In this document: piece by piece, positions 46,473 through 58,326 of the stretch
How positions within the stretch are numbered: position 1 is the first letter of the stretch
Layout: every line of letters begins with the position of its first letter
NCBI RefSeq assembly: GCF_047675955.1
Contig: NC_132913.1
Location: 71,605,236 to 71,669,235, forward strand
Reading direction: 5' to 3'
Origin: Chlorocebus sabaeus
Lineage: Eukaryota; Chordata; Mammalia; Primates; Cercopithecidae
Length of the DNA: 64,000 nt
Notes under the pieces: model-generated
Database searches by the model: none
What the model was told of the DNA's origin: nothing
The model's input: only the letters and a program-made list of their open reading frames with translations
Made by a program: the position numbers and the translations under genes

Positions 46473-47574
46473 CACAAAATTAAAAGATAATTTCATTTTT
46501 AAAATAAAATTTAATGTGGGCTATGCTTGTATTTAATTTGTTTATGCTATTGATTGCTGTCTTTAAATGCCTTTGTCTTTGGAGATCTTAAAGAAACCTT
46601 GTGACTATAAGCCTAAGCTTGCCTGAGAACATTCAGAAGACTTTTGGAAAACAAAGTTCAAAGAAAATATTTAGGAAGTACAAGTTATGAGCTCTGGCAA
46701 CTAATAGTCTTTAGTTGGTGACATAATGAAGACTAGACTTTTACATTGTTCCTTATATAAAATCCTGCACTGAATTATAGTTTATCTAACTGCATCTTTA
46801 TTGTTTCTAACTTGAGTCCACTTAATGGTCTGGGTAATATTCCAATTTCATGAAGATGGCCCTCCTTCTTTTTTTTTGTTTTTGCTTACTGTTCCCTGCT
46901 TAGATCTGAGTGTTGTTTAAAACTCTCTCCTACACTGAATGATTTATGTAATGTTGAATATCAATATACAAACTCTTTTTTTATTCAGAGACACATGGCA
47001 GGCATTCAATTGGTAGTCAATGAATAAAGAATATATGTTGATATTAAATTCAGTCAACATTGATTTATGTGATCTATTATTTTATACTGTTCTTGGAAAC
47101 CAATGACATGTCTGCAATTATTGCCTATCATGTGTTGTACATTTGAGTTATTAAGTTATGTCTGCCAGTGTAGATTTCCCGCAAGAAAACAACTGGAGAT
47201 CGGTCAGCCACCGTGGTGTTTGCCCCTACTACTAAGTAGATTAGGTTCCAGTTCCCCTCCACCTATGCTGAAATGGGTCATGCCTTGTTGTGTTTCGAGA
47301 TATGTCATATTCCATGGAACTACTCTCCTGAAGACATTTTAAAATTATATTTTCAGAGTCAACGTAAGATAGCAGATGGATAATCTGCTTGGAGGCAATT
47401 GAGGTCATAGATCATTAGGCATCAGGGAAATTCTATATGTAACCAAACATCTGCATTTGAAAAATATAGTCAAAAGCTTTCCAAAAAAATTCTCAAATCC
47501 TAATTTCTTGCCAATTTAACATCTGAAAAATATAGAAAAGTTAATCATGAAAACAGAGTCAGTCGATTTTTGTA
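46471..47574. other. Unassigned sequence
   Basis: No named repeat except a faint L2/MIR-like motif near 46985-47035 ('cacatggcaggcattcaatt'). 47160-47340 has more CpG and GC than its surroundings. The open frame 47103-47342 (79 residues) there has no recognised domain. Confidence 0.4.
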
Positions 47575-47745
47575 CTGAAAGAGCCACTAGAGATCATGTT
47601 TTCCAACTCAATAATTTCACAGATGGAAAATGGAGCCAAAGGAAGTTAAATGCTTTATCTAGGTTCACATAACTCGTTACTGACAAAAGTGGGACCGAAA
47701 TGCGAGTTTTGGATGGTGTTTTATTACCATGCTGCTACCCTCAGC
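47575..47745 (+). repeat. L3/CR1- or MIR-like ancient repeat
   Basis: 'agagatcatgttttccaact', then 'atttcacagatggaaaatgg', 'ggttcacataactcgttact' and 'aagtgggaccgaaatgcgag'. This series is the worn form of an ancient mammalian repeat ('...cacagatgaggaaactgagg...ggtcacacagct...'). It was assigned by word order only. Confidence 0.6.
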
Positions 47746-48309
47746 CTACTGAATCTATTAAATCCTGTGTATATATTGTAGACATTAAGCTTGTTCTCTA
47801 AACATAATACCAAAGTCCCCAATCATTTTTAATGAAGTTTCTGTAATCATATTGGAAAAATGACAGTCAAAATTATCTTTCATATATTCTCAGAGAATGC
47901 TTTCTCCTGAAGGAAATACTCAATATAAGATTAGGATAACAAGATCTTTGTAAAATGAATGTTTCCATTTGCAGAATTAAATATTTAGAGCTTCCCAGAA
48001 ATGTGTTGGCATGAGTTCACATTTGAATATCTCCTTTCCAGTTTATAAGAAATAGCCTAAGAAATGAAGAAATATGGAAGACGTATCATCTGGAAGCTAG
48101 GGTAAATCATTTTCTAAATGCCAGAAACTATAAAGAATGTTTGATATATACAGGGTAGATTAGGCTCTAGACAGACTGACAAATTGTCTTCCTGTAACAG
48201 TATGGCTTAATGGAAAAGCAATGGAGATGGTGAACCACTGGGGATTAGGTAAAATGGGGCAAGGACTGTCAAGTGGATTGGTAAATTTGATTAAAGTTCT
48301 TTTGGTCCA
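47746..48309. other. Unassigned sequence
   Basis: No gene or named repeat. Confidence 0.4.
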
Positions 48310-48485
48310 GTGGTTTTTAACATGGGTGTTCCAGTGTGAAGGCATTATTGATTGAAAGGTGCTATTGACAATTACTGGATTAGTGCCAGAAATGCTTGAA
48401 ATCTGGCAATTCTCTCAACAGTTCTACATAACAACGATCTGCTCTGTATCTTGCATCTCTCAAAATTTGAACGATGTATTGATTA
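48310..48485 (+). mobile_element. Probable MER5A-like hAT fragment
   Basis: Starts 'cagtggtttttaacatggg' and has 'aaggtgctattgacaattac' and 'gtgccagaaatgcttgaaat'. These follow, with much decay, the order of blocks in MER5A-type hAT elements. The right end is lost. Confidence 0.45.
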
Positions 48486-49401
48486 CTCATGTAGGTAAAA
48501 ACAAGTTTATTAATAACTATCGAGAATCTTTATTTTTCACATAAATACAAAATATTTCTGTACATATTTAATACTCAATGAATTTTACAGTAAGGTAATT
48601 ACTATGTATGTAGATTTTTAAAAAGACCTTTTTTTTTTTTTTTTAAACAAGGCATAGAATGAGTCATTCCTCATTTTGGGACATTGTTTTCTTGTATTTT
48701 TTTAATAGGTTATCACACAAAATTGTTTCTGTCTACAGTTGTGCTCATGACATTTACTATGATTTTCTACGTTCAGGCACAAGCATTTTGCTCTTTCAGT
48801 GTTTCCACTTGTATAGTCATCTCCAAGTTTTTATGTATAAAAATATTTTTATTATAAACTCTTCTACATTTTATTATGCCTTCATATTATACTTAGGGCA
48901 TTATATTTTTTTAAATGTATGTAGCCATAATTCTGAATTTCATTTCAGGTTAGTTAAGGGAATGAATAAAATATTTGATTAAATAGGGAGCAATGGGTCT
49001 GACTGGGTTATAAGCCACTGGTCTCCTCACTATTCTGAGGAATTTAAAGTCATCAATGTTGGCAAAGCTCCTAGGAGCCCACAGGAGGCTAAGAACAGAA
49101 TGATTACTTGGTAGTGCCAACAACATATAAAGCTGTAGATCAAAGGTCACTGGCTCAAATCAATATAGAGGCCAAGAACAATAGCAAGGTGTGACTTGGG
49201 CAAGTAGAAAACATTGGAAATGCTGCTTTATAACATGAGGAAGTTCCTCATCTCTAGTTGATTGCTGATCTGAAGTGTAATAATTTATTTTAGTGAGCAT
49301 ATACCACCAAGATACCATTTCAAGGAAATAGTGCCTATCTCTGTAGATGTACTTCAGCAATTAGCTTCTTCAATAATTGCATCCACTTAAAAAATATATT
49401 C
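48486..49401. other. Unassigned sequence
   Basis: T run at 48628-48644. The open frame 48659-48982 (107 residues) is F/Y/L/S-rich without a known domain or context and is best read as chance in AT-rich DNA. 48960-49370 is less AT-rich but unrecognised. Confidence 0.4.
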
Positions 49402-49675
49402 ATTTTTCATTGTTTTGAGATGGGGTCTCACTCTGTCACCCAGGCTGGAGTGCAGTGGCAGAATTTTAGCTCACTGCAGCCTCCGCCTCCCGAGTTCAAG
49501 AAATTCTCCCACCTCAACCTCCATCACGCTGGGCTAATTTTTTACATTTTTAATAGAGATGGGAGGGATTTCACCATGTTGGCCAGGTTGATCTGGAACT
49601 CCTGACCTCAGGCGATCCGCCCTCCTAGGCCTCCCAAAGTGCTAGGATTACAGGTGTGAGCCACCGTGCCTGGCC
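49402..49675 (-). mobile_element. Alu, reverse, with a right-monomer deletion
   Basis: From 'gttttgagatggggtctcac' to 'gccaccgtgcctggcc'. About 30 bases that normally include 'gtagctgggattacagg' are missing at 49525 ('caacctccatcacgctggg'). It is an older type (S/J). The forward frame 49420-49605 is a shadow. Confidence 0.88.
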
Positions 49676-51194
49676 AGGATTGCTTCCATTGTAAACAACA
49701 GCCTCCTCCAGTGTAGTCTGATCCAGCCACCACAGAACCAATGCTAGTTTGAGGCAGAATATAAATGTGGACACTATGTTGGACTATGTTTTAACTCTAG
49801 AGTGTCTCCTGGGGTCAGCTCCAACTGTCATTGGGGTTGCCTTCCTCTGACCAACTTGTCTAGACCCCGCCCTTCCACAGGTATTGATCCTAAGGACACT
49901 CCCTCATTAACCTTCTGCCCATTTAGCTCAATCTCAGAGCCAGCTTCCCAGAGTTCCCTGAGAACCAAGTACAGAACATTCATTGTTAAAATCTCATAAT
50001 GATTTTCAAGATAAAATGGCAATGTGAATTCTTATGTAAACTCTTCTGACCTTTTAACTATTGCCAGCTAATTTAAATCCTTTCTCCATCAACACATTGT
50101 AGGCTCATTTAGATCACAGTTAGGGAGATTATAATTCAGGATTTTCGCAAGACAATTTTCTCAGAATAAGCACTAATAGAACCCCTTTCATTGTCGAATA
50201 TGTCCAGTTTAGACAATTAATGAATTTTATGATTACCCATCTCTTAGACCATCAGTTTGCTACTTCTGCTTGAGAAAAAAAGATTCCTGAGGCAGCACAT
50301 TTCTGCCAGGCTCAATTAGGCCAAATTTGTTCAATCAAGAATGGGCCACTGATTGCCACAAGGCATCTAGAGTATATTTGTTCTTACATTGTGGTTGGCA
50401 GTCTGGTGACATTGGATGAAAAGTAAAAGCCATTTCGGTGTCAGAAATGGCAGTCAACCAAACAAAGTCTGGCACGATGTTTTGACAAAAACCATTTTCT
50501 CAGAAAGAGAAAAATTCATATTTCCCTGCTGGGTTTATTTATGTTCCTGGCCTCTTCACCAGTCTACTTAGACAACTATAAATCCTTTAACTAAGCTGGT
50601 AAAAAAATCTTCCACTTTGATATGGTAGATAAAGCGTCTAATTTTCTTTAAGTGTCTAGGAAACAGAAAAATGACCATATAGTAAATCTCAAAAAATATA
50701 AATAAATGCAAAGAGCAAAAATCAAGGAAAAAATATCACTGACAATATAAATGTCAATATTACAGGCATTTTAATAAAACTATAAACAAATACAAACACG
50801 TTACTTGGTTATTAGCTAATTAATTAGTTGATTAATATTATCTGAAAAAAATTAATAATTAATTCTGGTATCAGAGAACAAGTAAAACCACACTGACTTA
50901 GTGCCTGGAAAATAATAGTGTTGAGAATATTCCCTATCAAAAGGTGTGGAATGCAGCCATAGTAGAAATCAAAACCAAATCCATAACATTGGGAGCATTT
51001 ATTTAATTTTTTAAGAAATAAAAATAAATGAAAGAGTTTAGAAAAAAAGAAAAAAACAAAGAAAATAATAAGGCATTTATTTTAAAGTATAAAATTTATT
51101 TGTAAGGCAAAGGGTTGCTTTTTTGAATAAACAAAAATGAAAATGATTAGTTAATACCCTGAATGGGAGCGGTACGTATGTATGTGCATGTATT

Positions 51195-51213
51195 TGTGTG
51201 TGTGTGTGTGTGT
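51195..51213. repeat. (GT)n microsatellite
   Basis: Short GT run flanked by ATGT-type variants. Confidence 0.9.
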
Positions 51214-51615
51214 AAACATATATATGTAGACATATATACAATGGGAAAATGAAGGTAATCTAACTTTACTGAAGCAGGTTGAAGGATGTGACTCATCAGA
51301 TGTGCTAATTACACTGGGAGCTACTGAGGTGCTTATAAAGATTTATGATGAACAGAACATGAGAGTAAACTTGATGTAAAATTATGAAACACAGGATATC
51401 AGAGTAAGCTTAATGTAACGACTTGACACAAATTTAATATCTGCTTTCTATTTACTAAAACTAGGATAATGTATGAGAACTTGTATAGCTTTTTTTAGTG
51501 TATAGCTTTCCTATATACTAGAAATTCCCTACACTTTTTAAGCTGCTTGCTGACTGCCTGCTTGCATTCAGCATATTTTTTGTGCAAATTAACTAAATTC
51601 TATGAAATGCTGTAC

Positions 51616-51665
51616 TATATATAATATATACTATACTATATATAAAATACTATAGTATATATATT
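51616..51665. repeat. AT-only palindromic tract
   Basis: 'ctatatataatatatactat' continues through 'actatagtatatatat'. The inverted symmetry could extrude a cruciform. Confidence 0.75.
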
Positions 51666-52024
51666 TAGGACAAATTTGGCTTTGTAAGTAATTTGACTCA
51701 ATATATTTCTTAGAGTTACCCTTTTAAAATTTTTTATCAGTTAAGTAAATTTTAGTAGTTTGTTCTAAATGAAAGTATCTATTTGAAAACCCTTTAATTA
51801 GAAAATTATATATAGCTGCCTCGATATTCAGTAATAACACTATCAAGGATAGTCTCCCTCTCTTTCTCATGGGGAGAATTAAACCAAGACAAAAAGAAAC
51901 ATGTCAATTCATGAATATGGAATTACCTAATTTGGAAATCACTATTAGCTAACTAAGTTAGTAAGTATCTAATAAATGTTTGCATTACTAGGAAAAAAAT
52001 AATATGATTCATATCTGTAAGTAA

Positions 52025-52215
52025 GAGCTAACACAGACTGAGTAACAAATGTGTGCCAGACACCAGGAAGACCATTAAATATATTTTCTCTCTTAATTCT
52101 CAAAACAAACAACTGTATTTCATTGGGACTTTTTACAGACAAGGAGACTAAGATTTAGAGAGGTAAATCCATTTGTCCACAGTCACATGGAAAGTAATTT
52201 ATTTGACTAAGTAAT
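52025..52215 (+). repeat. MIR SINE, forward
   Basis: 'tgtgtgccagacaccaggaa', 'ttctctcttaattctcaaaa', 'ttttacagacaaggagacta' and 'agagaggtaaatccatttgt', followed by 'ccacagtcacatgg'. This block order is that of the tRNA-derived MIR, including its conserved core. It is an ancient, pre-primate insertion. Confidence 0.82.
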
Positions 52216-52332
52216 AATGGGGTAAGTTTGAATGGAGTAGGAGACAGAAATTACATTTTTTAATTATACAAATTTTTTAGCATCTTAAGTATAGCATTTT
52301 TAGTATATTTTAAATCAAGTTTATAAATTGCA

Positions 52333-52358
52333 TGTGTGTGTATGTGTGTGTGTGGGTG
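52333..52358. repeat. (TG)n microsatellite, imperfect
   Basis: TG units with A and G interruptions. Confidence 0.85.
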
Positions 52359-52555
52359 TGCATCTGGATTTTGGAATGTTTACATACACATTATGACATA
52401 TCTTGGGGAAGGGACCCAACCAAGTCTAAAAATAAAATTCATTTATTGCTCGTATGCAACTTAAACATACAGTCTGAAGGTAATTTTATATATACCTTAA
52501 ATAATTTTTTGAATGAAACAAACTTCATGTACATTGAACTATCATAAAATAAAGG

Positions 52556-52925
52556 TGTCATGGGATACTACTCAGCCATATAAAGAACAAAGTAGAGTCT
52601 TGCAGCAAGTTGGATGGAGCTGGAGGGCATTATCCTAAGTGAAGTAACTCAGGAAGAGAAAACCAAATACCATATGTTCTCACTTTTAAGTGGGAGCTAA
52701 GCTATGTGTATGCAAAGACATTCAGAGCGATATTAATGATATAATGAAATGGAGACTCAGAAGGAGGCCAATGAATAATAATAATAAAAAAAACTCTACA
52801 TATTGAGTACAATGTACACTACTCAGGTGGCAAGTGCACTAAACCTCAGACTTCTCCACTATACAACTCATCCATGTAGCCAAAACCACTTGTACCCCAA
52901 AAACTATTGGAATTAAGCAAAAATT
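52556..52925 (+). mobile_element. L1PA 3' end, forward
   Basis: 5'-truncated L1 starting at 'gtcatgggatactactcagc' (last ORF2 codons). It has 'gcagcaagttggatggagct' near 52602, 'agtgggagctaagctatgtg' near 52690, 'gagtacaatgtacactactc' near 52805 and 'cacttgtaccccaaaaacta' near 52888. A short A-rich end near 52915 has decayed. It fits a middle-aged L1PA. Confidence 0.85.
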
Positions 52926-53394
52926 CTTTTAAAAGAAAGTTTGTCACTGTTTCAGCCACCCATGGGGACAATCTGGTTGTTTGGCATCACCATCATTCTT
53001 GGCTCTTAATTTATATGCCACCAACAGGCAATCTTTTTTTTTACATTTATTCATACATAAGTACATAACAGTAAAAAAGAAATACAGTTAATACAGTGAA
53101 AACGTGTTCAGGGTAACTACAGTAGTAGCATCACCAGAATACTTGTGTCTGTTGTTAAAACAACTGCAAGAACAAACAACAGCAGGCTTTCAGTCACCAC
53201 CTACAACGTTGTGTATTGATTTAAAAGTTGCTGTATGCTGTATTTTTCTTTTAGGTGAGAAGAAACATCAGAAGCAGTGGGGAGACCAGGAAGTTGGTCC
53301 TCTGGGGATAAGGAGGAGTTCTACTAGACATCTTTTAAAGATGTTTCCTCCAGTCTTCTGCCTCATTAAACATATGTTTTGTCTTAGAAGCCTC

Positions 53395-54560
53395 TCTTTG
53401 ATTTTATATACTGACATAATATATTTTTCTGTTATGAATGCACACTGCTCTAGTTTTTAAATAAGCCCATCACACTTTTTGACCATGTCATATATAGGCA
53501 CTTTTTCTTCAGTGTTAACAACATGATCTCTATTCTTACTATTATCAAGATTGCCTTAATTTACAACCCTTTTGGCTATTTCACCATCGGTCAATGAATG
53601 AACAACTGTAGCCTCAATATAAATGTATAAAACTTCTTTGATATCTACTTCCTCAAGCTTACTAATGAATTCTGAAGGTATATTTTTTGCATATGTAAGA
53701 AAGTCAGTCATTTTTTTCTCACTTGAGGGCTGTTGTCACCCAGTCCAGCTTTCCTGAAGTGAGCATGAACCACTAGTAGAAGATGTTTGTGAAATCAATC
53801 AGAAAGCTGTTACTGGTGATCCATGACTTTTGTATCATAATAATGGGCCTTGATAAGAAATTCTCTCATTTAAAGCAGCAAAAATGCCAAATTTTGCCTA
53901 TTTCAGCAACTTTACACTTAAGCTTGCCTGCTGCATTAGCACATCCCAGCATAGTTACTCTATCCTTAGCATCCTTAATTCCTTTAGGAGCTGCCTTATC
54001 AGCTGTGGTCAGTGTCTTTATGGAGCAGTAACATCAGAACAATGTTTTATGAGCATTAAAGACTCGTTCTGGTGTCAAATTTTCATCTGCAATGATCTGT
54101 GTAAACTCAATGAATTTATCTGCTGCTTTGTGATCAGCAGATGCTTTATCAGTAGAAATCATTAAAAATTTAATGCCATGTCTTTTCTTAAATTTTTGCA
54201 ACTAGTGTGTTGAATATTCATAGTTCCCTTCAATTTACAGTTCATCGTGATGGATCTTGGCTTATTTTATGATTACTATTACTGACATGTGTTCACTGCA
54301 ACACTTAAAGATTCGTTCTTCCAAAATATAATCAACATCTTTATTTTTAGCTTTATGCAATGTTTTCTTATTTTTCATTAACATTCGTTTATCACTTTCA
54401 GCATATAACTCAACAGTTTATCCTGTTTCTTTAGGCCATATATAGCGGTAATTCCAACACCATACTCTTCTGTAAGACATTTCACACTTACACTGCTGTC
54501 TTTCTCCAACAGGTTGATTTTCTATGCCATAGATAAACATAAATGCTTATTATTTTTGGT
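53395..54560 (-). pseudogene. Tigger-family transposase remnant
   Basis: Reverse-strand reading recovers, in order, an N-terminal segment 'INLLEKD' and 'EEYGVGITAIYGLKKQ' (about 54400-54520), the helix-turn-helix region. Then comes 'IIADENLTPERVFNAHKT' (about 54045-54105), where the family has NADET. 'IKDAKDRVTMLGCANAAG' follows (about 53930-53980), then a C-terminal 'LEEVDI' and 'HSLTDGEIA' (about 53585-53670). About 200 residues with later DDE catalytic positions are missing between the last two. Frames are broken by stops and shifts. Confidence 0.8.
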
Positions 54561-54768
54561 ATCACTGTTACTGATAGGGGATATCTGCAGACTTTTTTGA
54601 CATTTTCAACAATATCTTTATACCATACAGCAGAGACTACGCAAACAATCACAATGAGTAATTCACATAGGTTTTGGTTCCATGTAGGGTACTGTGGGGA
54701 TCTTGCCACTGGTGCATTTGGCCCTGACCACATGCTTTTCTTCTTCTTCTTTTCTTTCTTTTTTTTAA

Positions 54769-54797
54769 AACAAAACAAAACAAAACAAAACAAAAAC
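54769..54797. repeat. (CAAAA)n microsatellite
   Basis: Five to six AAAAC units just after a T/C-rich stretch (54740-54766), inside the Tigger remnant. Confidence 0.92.
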
Positions 54798-55050
54798 CGT
54801 TAGTGTGTGTGCTTCTCTAGGGGAATCCGGGCATGCAATGGAAAAAGATATCACAGCTTATGTGGGCTGGGAGGGTCTTTTTCTCTTGGGGACTCTAAAA
54901 AACTGAGTTGTATTGCTACATTTTGACTGTACCTGTCACACAAGGTCAGGTGTGGAATTTTCCACTTGTACATCATTTTAGAACTCAAAAAGTTTTGGAA
55001 TTTGGAGCATTTCATGCTTTAGATTTTTGGATTATAGATGCTCATCTGTA

Positions 55051-55395
55051 TATAAAATAAGCAGGAGCTACATGTACTGATATGAAAACCTTTTTATGAT
55101 CTGCCATTAAATGAAAGAGTAAGCATATGTAAATTGTGATACACTTTATGTAAAGAAAGTATTTTTTGAAAAAAGATTATTTACTAAAATGTAAAGACAT
55201 TTATAAAATATTAAAATGCTTATATGATAACTCATTTAATAATTTCATAAAACTGTATAGATTATTTAGTAATAATCATTCTTATTAAGTGGTAAAATTT
55301 TATGTAGTTGATTTTATTTTCTGCTATTTTTAATTGTATTTTATAATTTTCTTTCACAAGTATTAACACTGTTAATGCAATAGAAGTCTTTAATA
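55051..55395. other. Unassigned AT-rich sequence
   Basis: No gene or repeat recognised. Confidence 0.4.
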
Positions 55396-55688
55396 GGCTG
55401 GGTGTAATGGCTCACACCTGTAATACCAGCACTTTGGGAGGCCGAGGTGGGCAGATCACGAGGTCAGGAGATCCAGATAATCCTGGCTAACCCGGTGAAA
55501 CCCTGTCTCTACTAAAAATACAAAAAATTAGCCGGGCGTGGTGGCATGCACCTGTAGTCCCAGCTACTCAGGAGACTGAGGCCGGAGGATCCCTTAAACC
55601 CAGAAGGCAGAGGTTGCAGTGAGCCAAGATCCTTCCACTGCACTCCAGCCTGGGCAGTAGAGCAAGACTCTGTCTCAAAAAAAAAAAA
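55396..55688 (+). mobile_element. Alu (S/Y-like), forward
   Basis: Starts 'ggctgggtgtaatggctcac', carries 'cagatcacgaggtcaggaga' and 'attagccgggcgtggtgg', and ends in an A tail of about 14. CpG loss is moderate. No clean target duplication was found. Confidence 0.9.
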
Positions 55689-57899
55689 TGATAAGACGTT
55701 TGAAATTTACTCTCTCAGTTATTTTGAAATATCAAAACATCACATTGTACTTCATAAATGATCAATTATGATTTGTCAATCAAAAACAATCTTAATAAAA
55801 TTTAAAATCTCTATTGCTAAAAACTAATTGTTTTATGTAAAGCATAAAATTTGTCAATATTTCTTCCAAATGTTCTTTTTGAAACTATGTATACTGTTTG
55901 GGAAACTGCATTTATTGTACAGAGTTCATTGGAATTATAACTAGGTGCCAGCTCTGGATAATTTTTATTTTGGCATTGAAAGAAAAATTGGCTCAAATCC
56001 TATTCCATATATGGTTGGGAACCCTGCACCCTTTAAAATGCCTGCTAGAGATTCTAGGGGACTTTTGTTACACCTAGTCACTTCTGAGCTACATTTGCAG
56101 CTTCTTCTACCTTTAAGAATGTTCAAATTTCTTGCTTCCTATAATAATTTCCTTATTTGCAACACAAATGTGAGAGAAATATAGCCCCATTTTACTTAGT
56201 TACCCTAGGCATCAAGATAACAACAACTGTAATTCATCTAATCCTAGCATAGAATGCAAAATTAAATTTATACATGTTTGTATCTTGTTTCTATTATTTC
56301 ACCCGTCTTTGATTCCTTGTCAGAGAACTTTCATTTGTCACATCTTCTACCCTGATTCAAGCATCTTGTTATATTGTTGAGTACCTCCAACCTCCTTTAA
56401 TCTCCTCTCTTCCTGTTTGTACATACCCAACCTTTAAATTTTTATTTTTTTCCAGAGAAAGTTATTCTTTGATTTGTTTGAACTCTAACCTAAGAAAAAT
56501 CTTTCCACAGTTAAAACGATCCATAAAAACATTTTGTCGGTTGGTTTGCTTCCTTTCCATGGGGAATTATGAGGTCAACTTTACATTTTTCTTCTCACAG
56601 TGTATGTATTACAACAGCCTAATAAATAAATAGCTATATCTAAAAAATTGATCACGTTTCTGTCCCATGACATTGATATTACATGGTCATTCTACATCCT
56701 CAGTGCTACAGTTTTAAAGTTCTCTATTTATCTTTTTAGTTAATCACACTTCGCCTCAGGAAGGCTGTTCCTATCAGACTTGTTACCACTGGCAAGCCAG
56801 GGTCTCTAAAAGCATTTTAGTTTACAGATGTGCTAAGTGAGTTGGACTATAGGCTTTCTACGAATATTTTCAATTTATGTAACATAGGTATGTTTTTAGA
56901 TGCATCCATTAAAGAAGATAAAAAGGAAAACAATGTACCTAACTAGTACATTTACTTTATTTCCTAATACAAATTCATGATTTGAAATACGAATCCCCAA
57001 GTCCTTAAAAAAGCCGTGCTAATTATATTTTAAGAAGTATTCATTATCTTATTTCCTCTTTGGATTTTAATAAAAACAAGCTTTTAATTTTCAGTAACAT
57101 CATTATAAGACATTTTTATTTGTAGAAGTAACAATATTTCAAAAATAATTATTTTCTTGCACCAAATCTTGTGAATATAAATCCAATCTACAGCTCTAAA
57201 TTGGGATCTCTCCAGGGATGTTTTGAATGGTGGTGTCATTTTGCTAAGCTCCATGTCTCAGAGAAATTTTAGAGAAAAGCTACAGCTTTTTCTTAACAAA
57301 AGTAAGGTAGAAGAATAAACAAAAACTAAAGATAATCATTTAGTATGGTTAAGAGAAAGACTATGGAATTTTTATGAAATTAAATTAGGACTTTAAAAAC
57401 CAGACAGGAAACTATATGCTTCCAATATTTGCTTTTGTTCACATATCAACATTTGTCTAAAAGGAAATGAAAAAAGAAAATAAATCTAGAGGAGAATGAA
57501 AACAAACAAGTCAATGTATTGAGAAAGTTGCATTAAAATGGTAAAAGATGGAAGGAGAGAAAAGGAAAAATAAAACAAAAACAAAAAATATATTTTATCA
57601 TATTTTTTCCTACTTAATCTTTTTATATACCTATCTAATTTCAAGAGTTTAAATTCCTCTTCTCTCCAATATCATGTTTTAGGTACTCAAATTTGAATTC
57701 ACTCTACCTTTTTTAAAGAGAATTTCCATTGTATCTCTCTAAACTGTATTGCTTAAATAGGCTATAAATTTCACTTCCAATCTCTTACACACATAGTTTT
57801 CTTGCCATGACATAGTCTCATCCTTTGTCTCTTTGGAAGGAAATTTTTCTCCAGTAGAATTTACTTCTAATTTATAATAAAGATGCCGACTTCATTGTT
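55689..57899. other. Unassigned sequence
   Basis: About 2.2 kb with no named repeat. The open frame 55945-56184 (79 residues) has no recognised domain. Several pyrimidine-rich stretches near 56390-56460 and 57600-57860. No splice-exon structure can be supported. Confidence 0.4.
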
Positions 57900-58265
57900 T
57901 GTGTTTTACTGACGGCAGCTTTATTCCCACCACTCCCTCTTCCTCTTCTGCCCCATATTTGAGCAAGCTGAAAAGAAAGCACAGGTACTCCCTCTTTGGA
58001 AGCCAGAAGTTCAAAGCAATTAAGCCCTAGCCCATGTGTGGGAGCCTTCGCCCCAACCTTTCCCTAATCACAAAAAATCCAAGCCAGGCAACTTTCCATA
58101 CTCTCTCAAGCCATTTTTGGACCTGCTTGCTGCTTGCCCTGCTCTCCTGAGAAAGTCTCATTATGAGAGTAATAAACTGTTTCCTTAACCTCTTGGTGTG
58201 TATGTGGCATCATCAGTCTTGACATCCAAGCAACACTTTGGGGGATGGGTCTATCCTATTTCTTC
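57900..58265 (+). mobile_element. Class I-like LTR 3' part, forward
   Basis: GC-richer block with 'tgagcaagctgaaaagaaag' near 57960, 'gccttcgccccaacctttcc' near 58045 and 'gagagtaataaactgtttcc' with the polyadenylation signal near 58168. The tail is 'ggggatgggtctatcctatt'. The order (C-rich region, AATAAA, GT-rich tail) matches ERV1-type LTRs. Family and left end are unknown. Confidence 0.55.
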
Positions 58266-58280
58266 GTGGAGATCACAAAA

Positions 58281-58326
58281 TGTCTACATTATTTGGATAA
58301 ATCTGTCTACATTATTTGGATAAATC
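58281..58326 (+). repeat. Exact 23-bp tandem duplication
   Basis: Two identical 23-base copies, 58281-58303 and 58304-58326, each starting 'tgtctacattatttggataa'. Confidence 0.92.

Larger units (their letters stand above)
49676..52024. other. Unassigned sequence with a possible LTR fragment
   Basis: 49700-49965 ('gacaggtattgatcc'-type text near 49878, 'gagccagcttcccagagttc' near 49938) resembles the 3' part of an old LTR, not named. 50930-51000 resembles L1M ORF2 ('ggaatgcagccatagtagaa'). The rest is AT-rich. No gene was found. Confidence 0.4.
53040..55050 (-). mobile_element. Tigger-family DNA transposon, reverse, decayed
   Basis: Pogo-type element on the reverse strand. Its right part on the plus strand carries the noncoding end ('tgggctgggagggtcttttt' near 54863, 'ggattatagatgctcatctg' near 55028), matching the terminal region of a Tigger group. 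The coding part is to its left. The left terminal repeat is not visible, so that end is lost. A CAAAA microsatellite (54769-54797) expanded inside. It is a different, more decayed Tigger from the one at 10105. Confidence 0.8.

Noticed and set aside
48659..48982. 107-residue forward frame as a novel small protein
   Set aside because: AT-rich, F/Y/S-heavy composition, no domain and no promoter or splice context. Such lengths are expected by chance here.
53104..53460. 118-residue forward frame as a gene
   Set aside because: It is antisense to the tail of the Tigger transposase remnant and its flank.
54488..54793. 101-residue reverse frame with lysine-rich N-terminus as a nuclear protein
   Set aside because: The lysines come from the T/C-rich simple tract. 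The rest is a shifted frame of the decayed Tigger 5' part.
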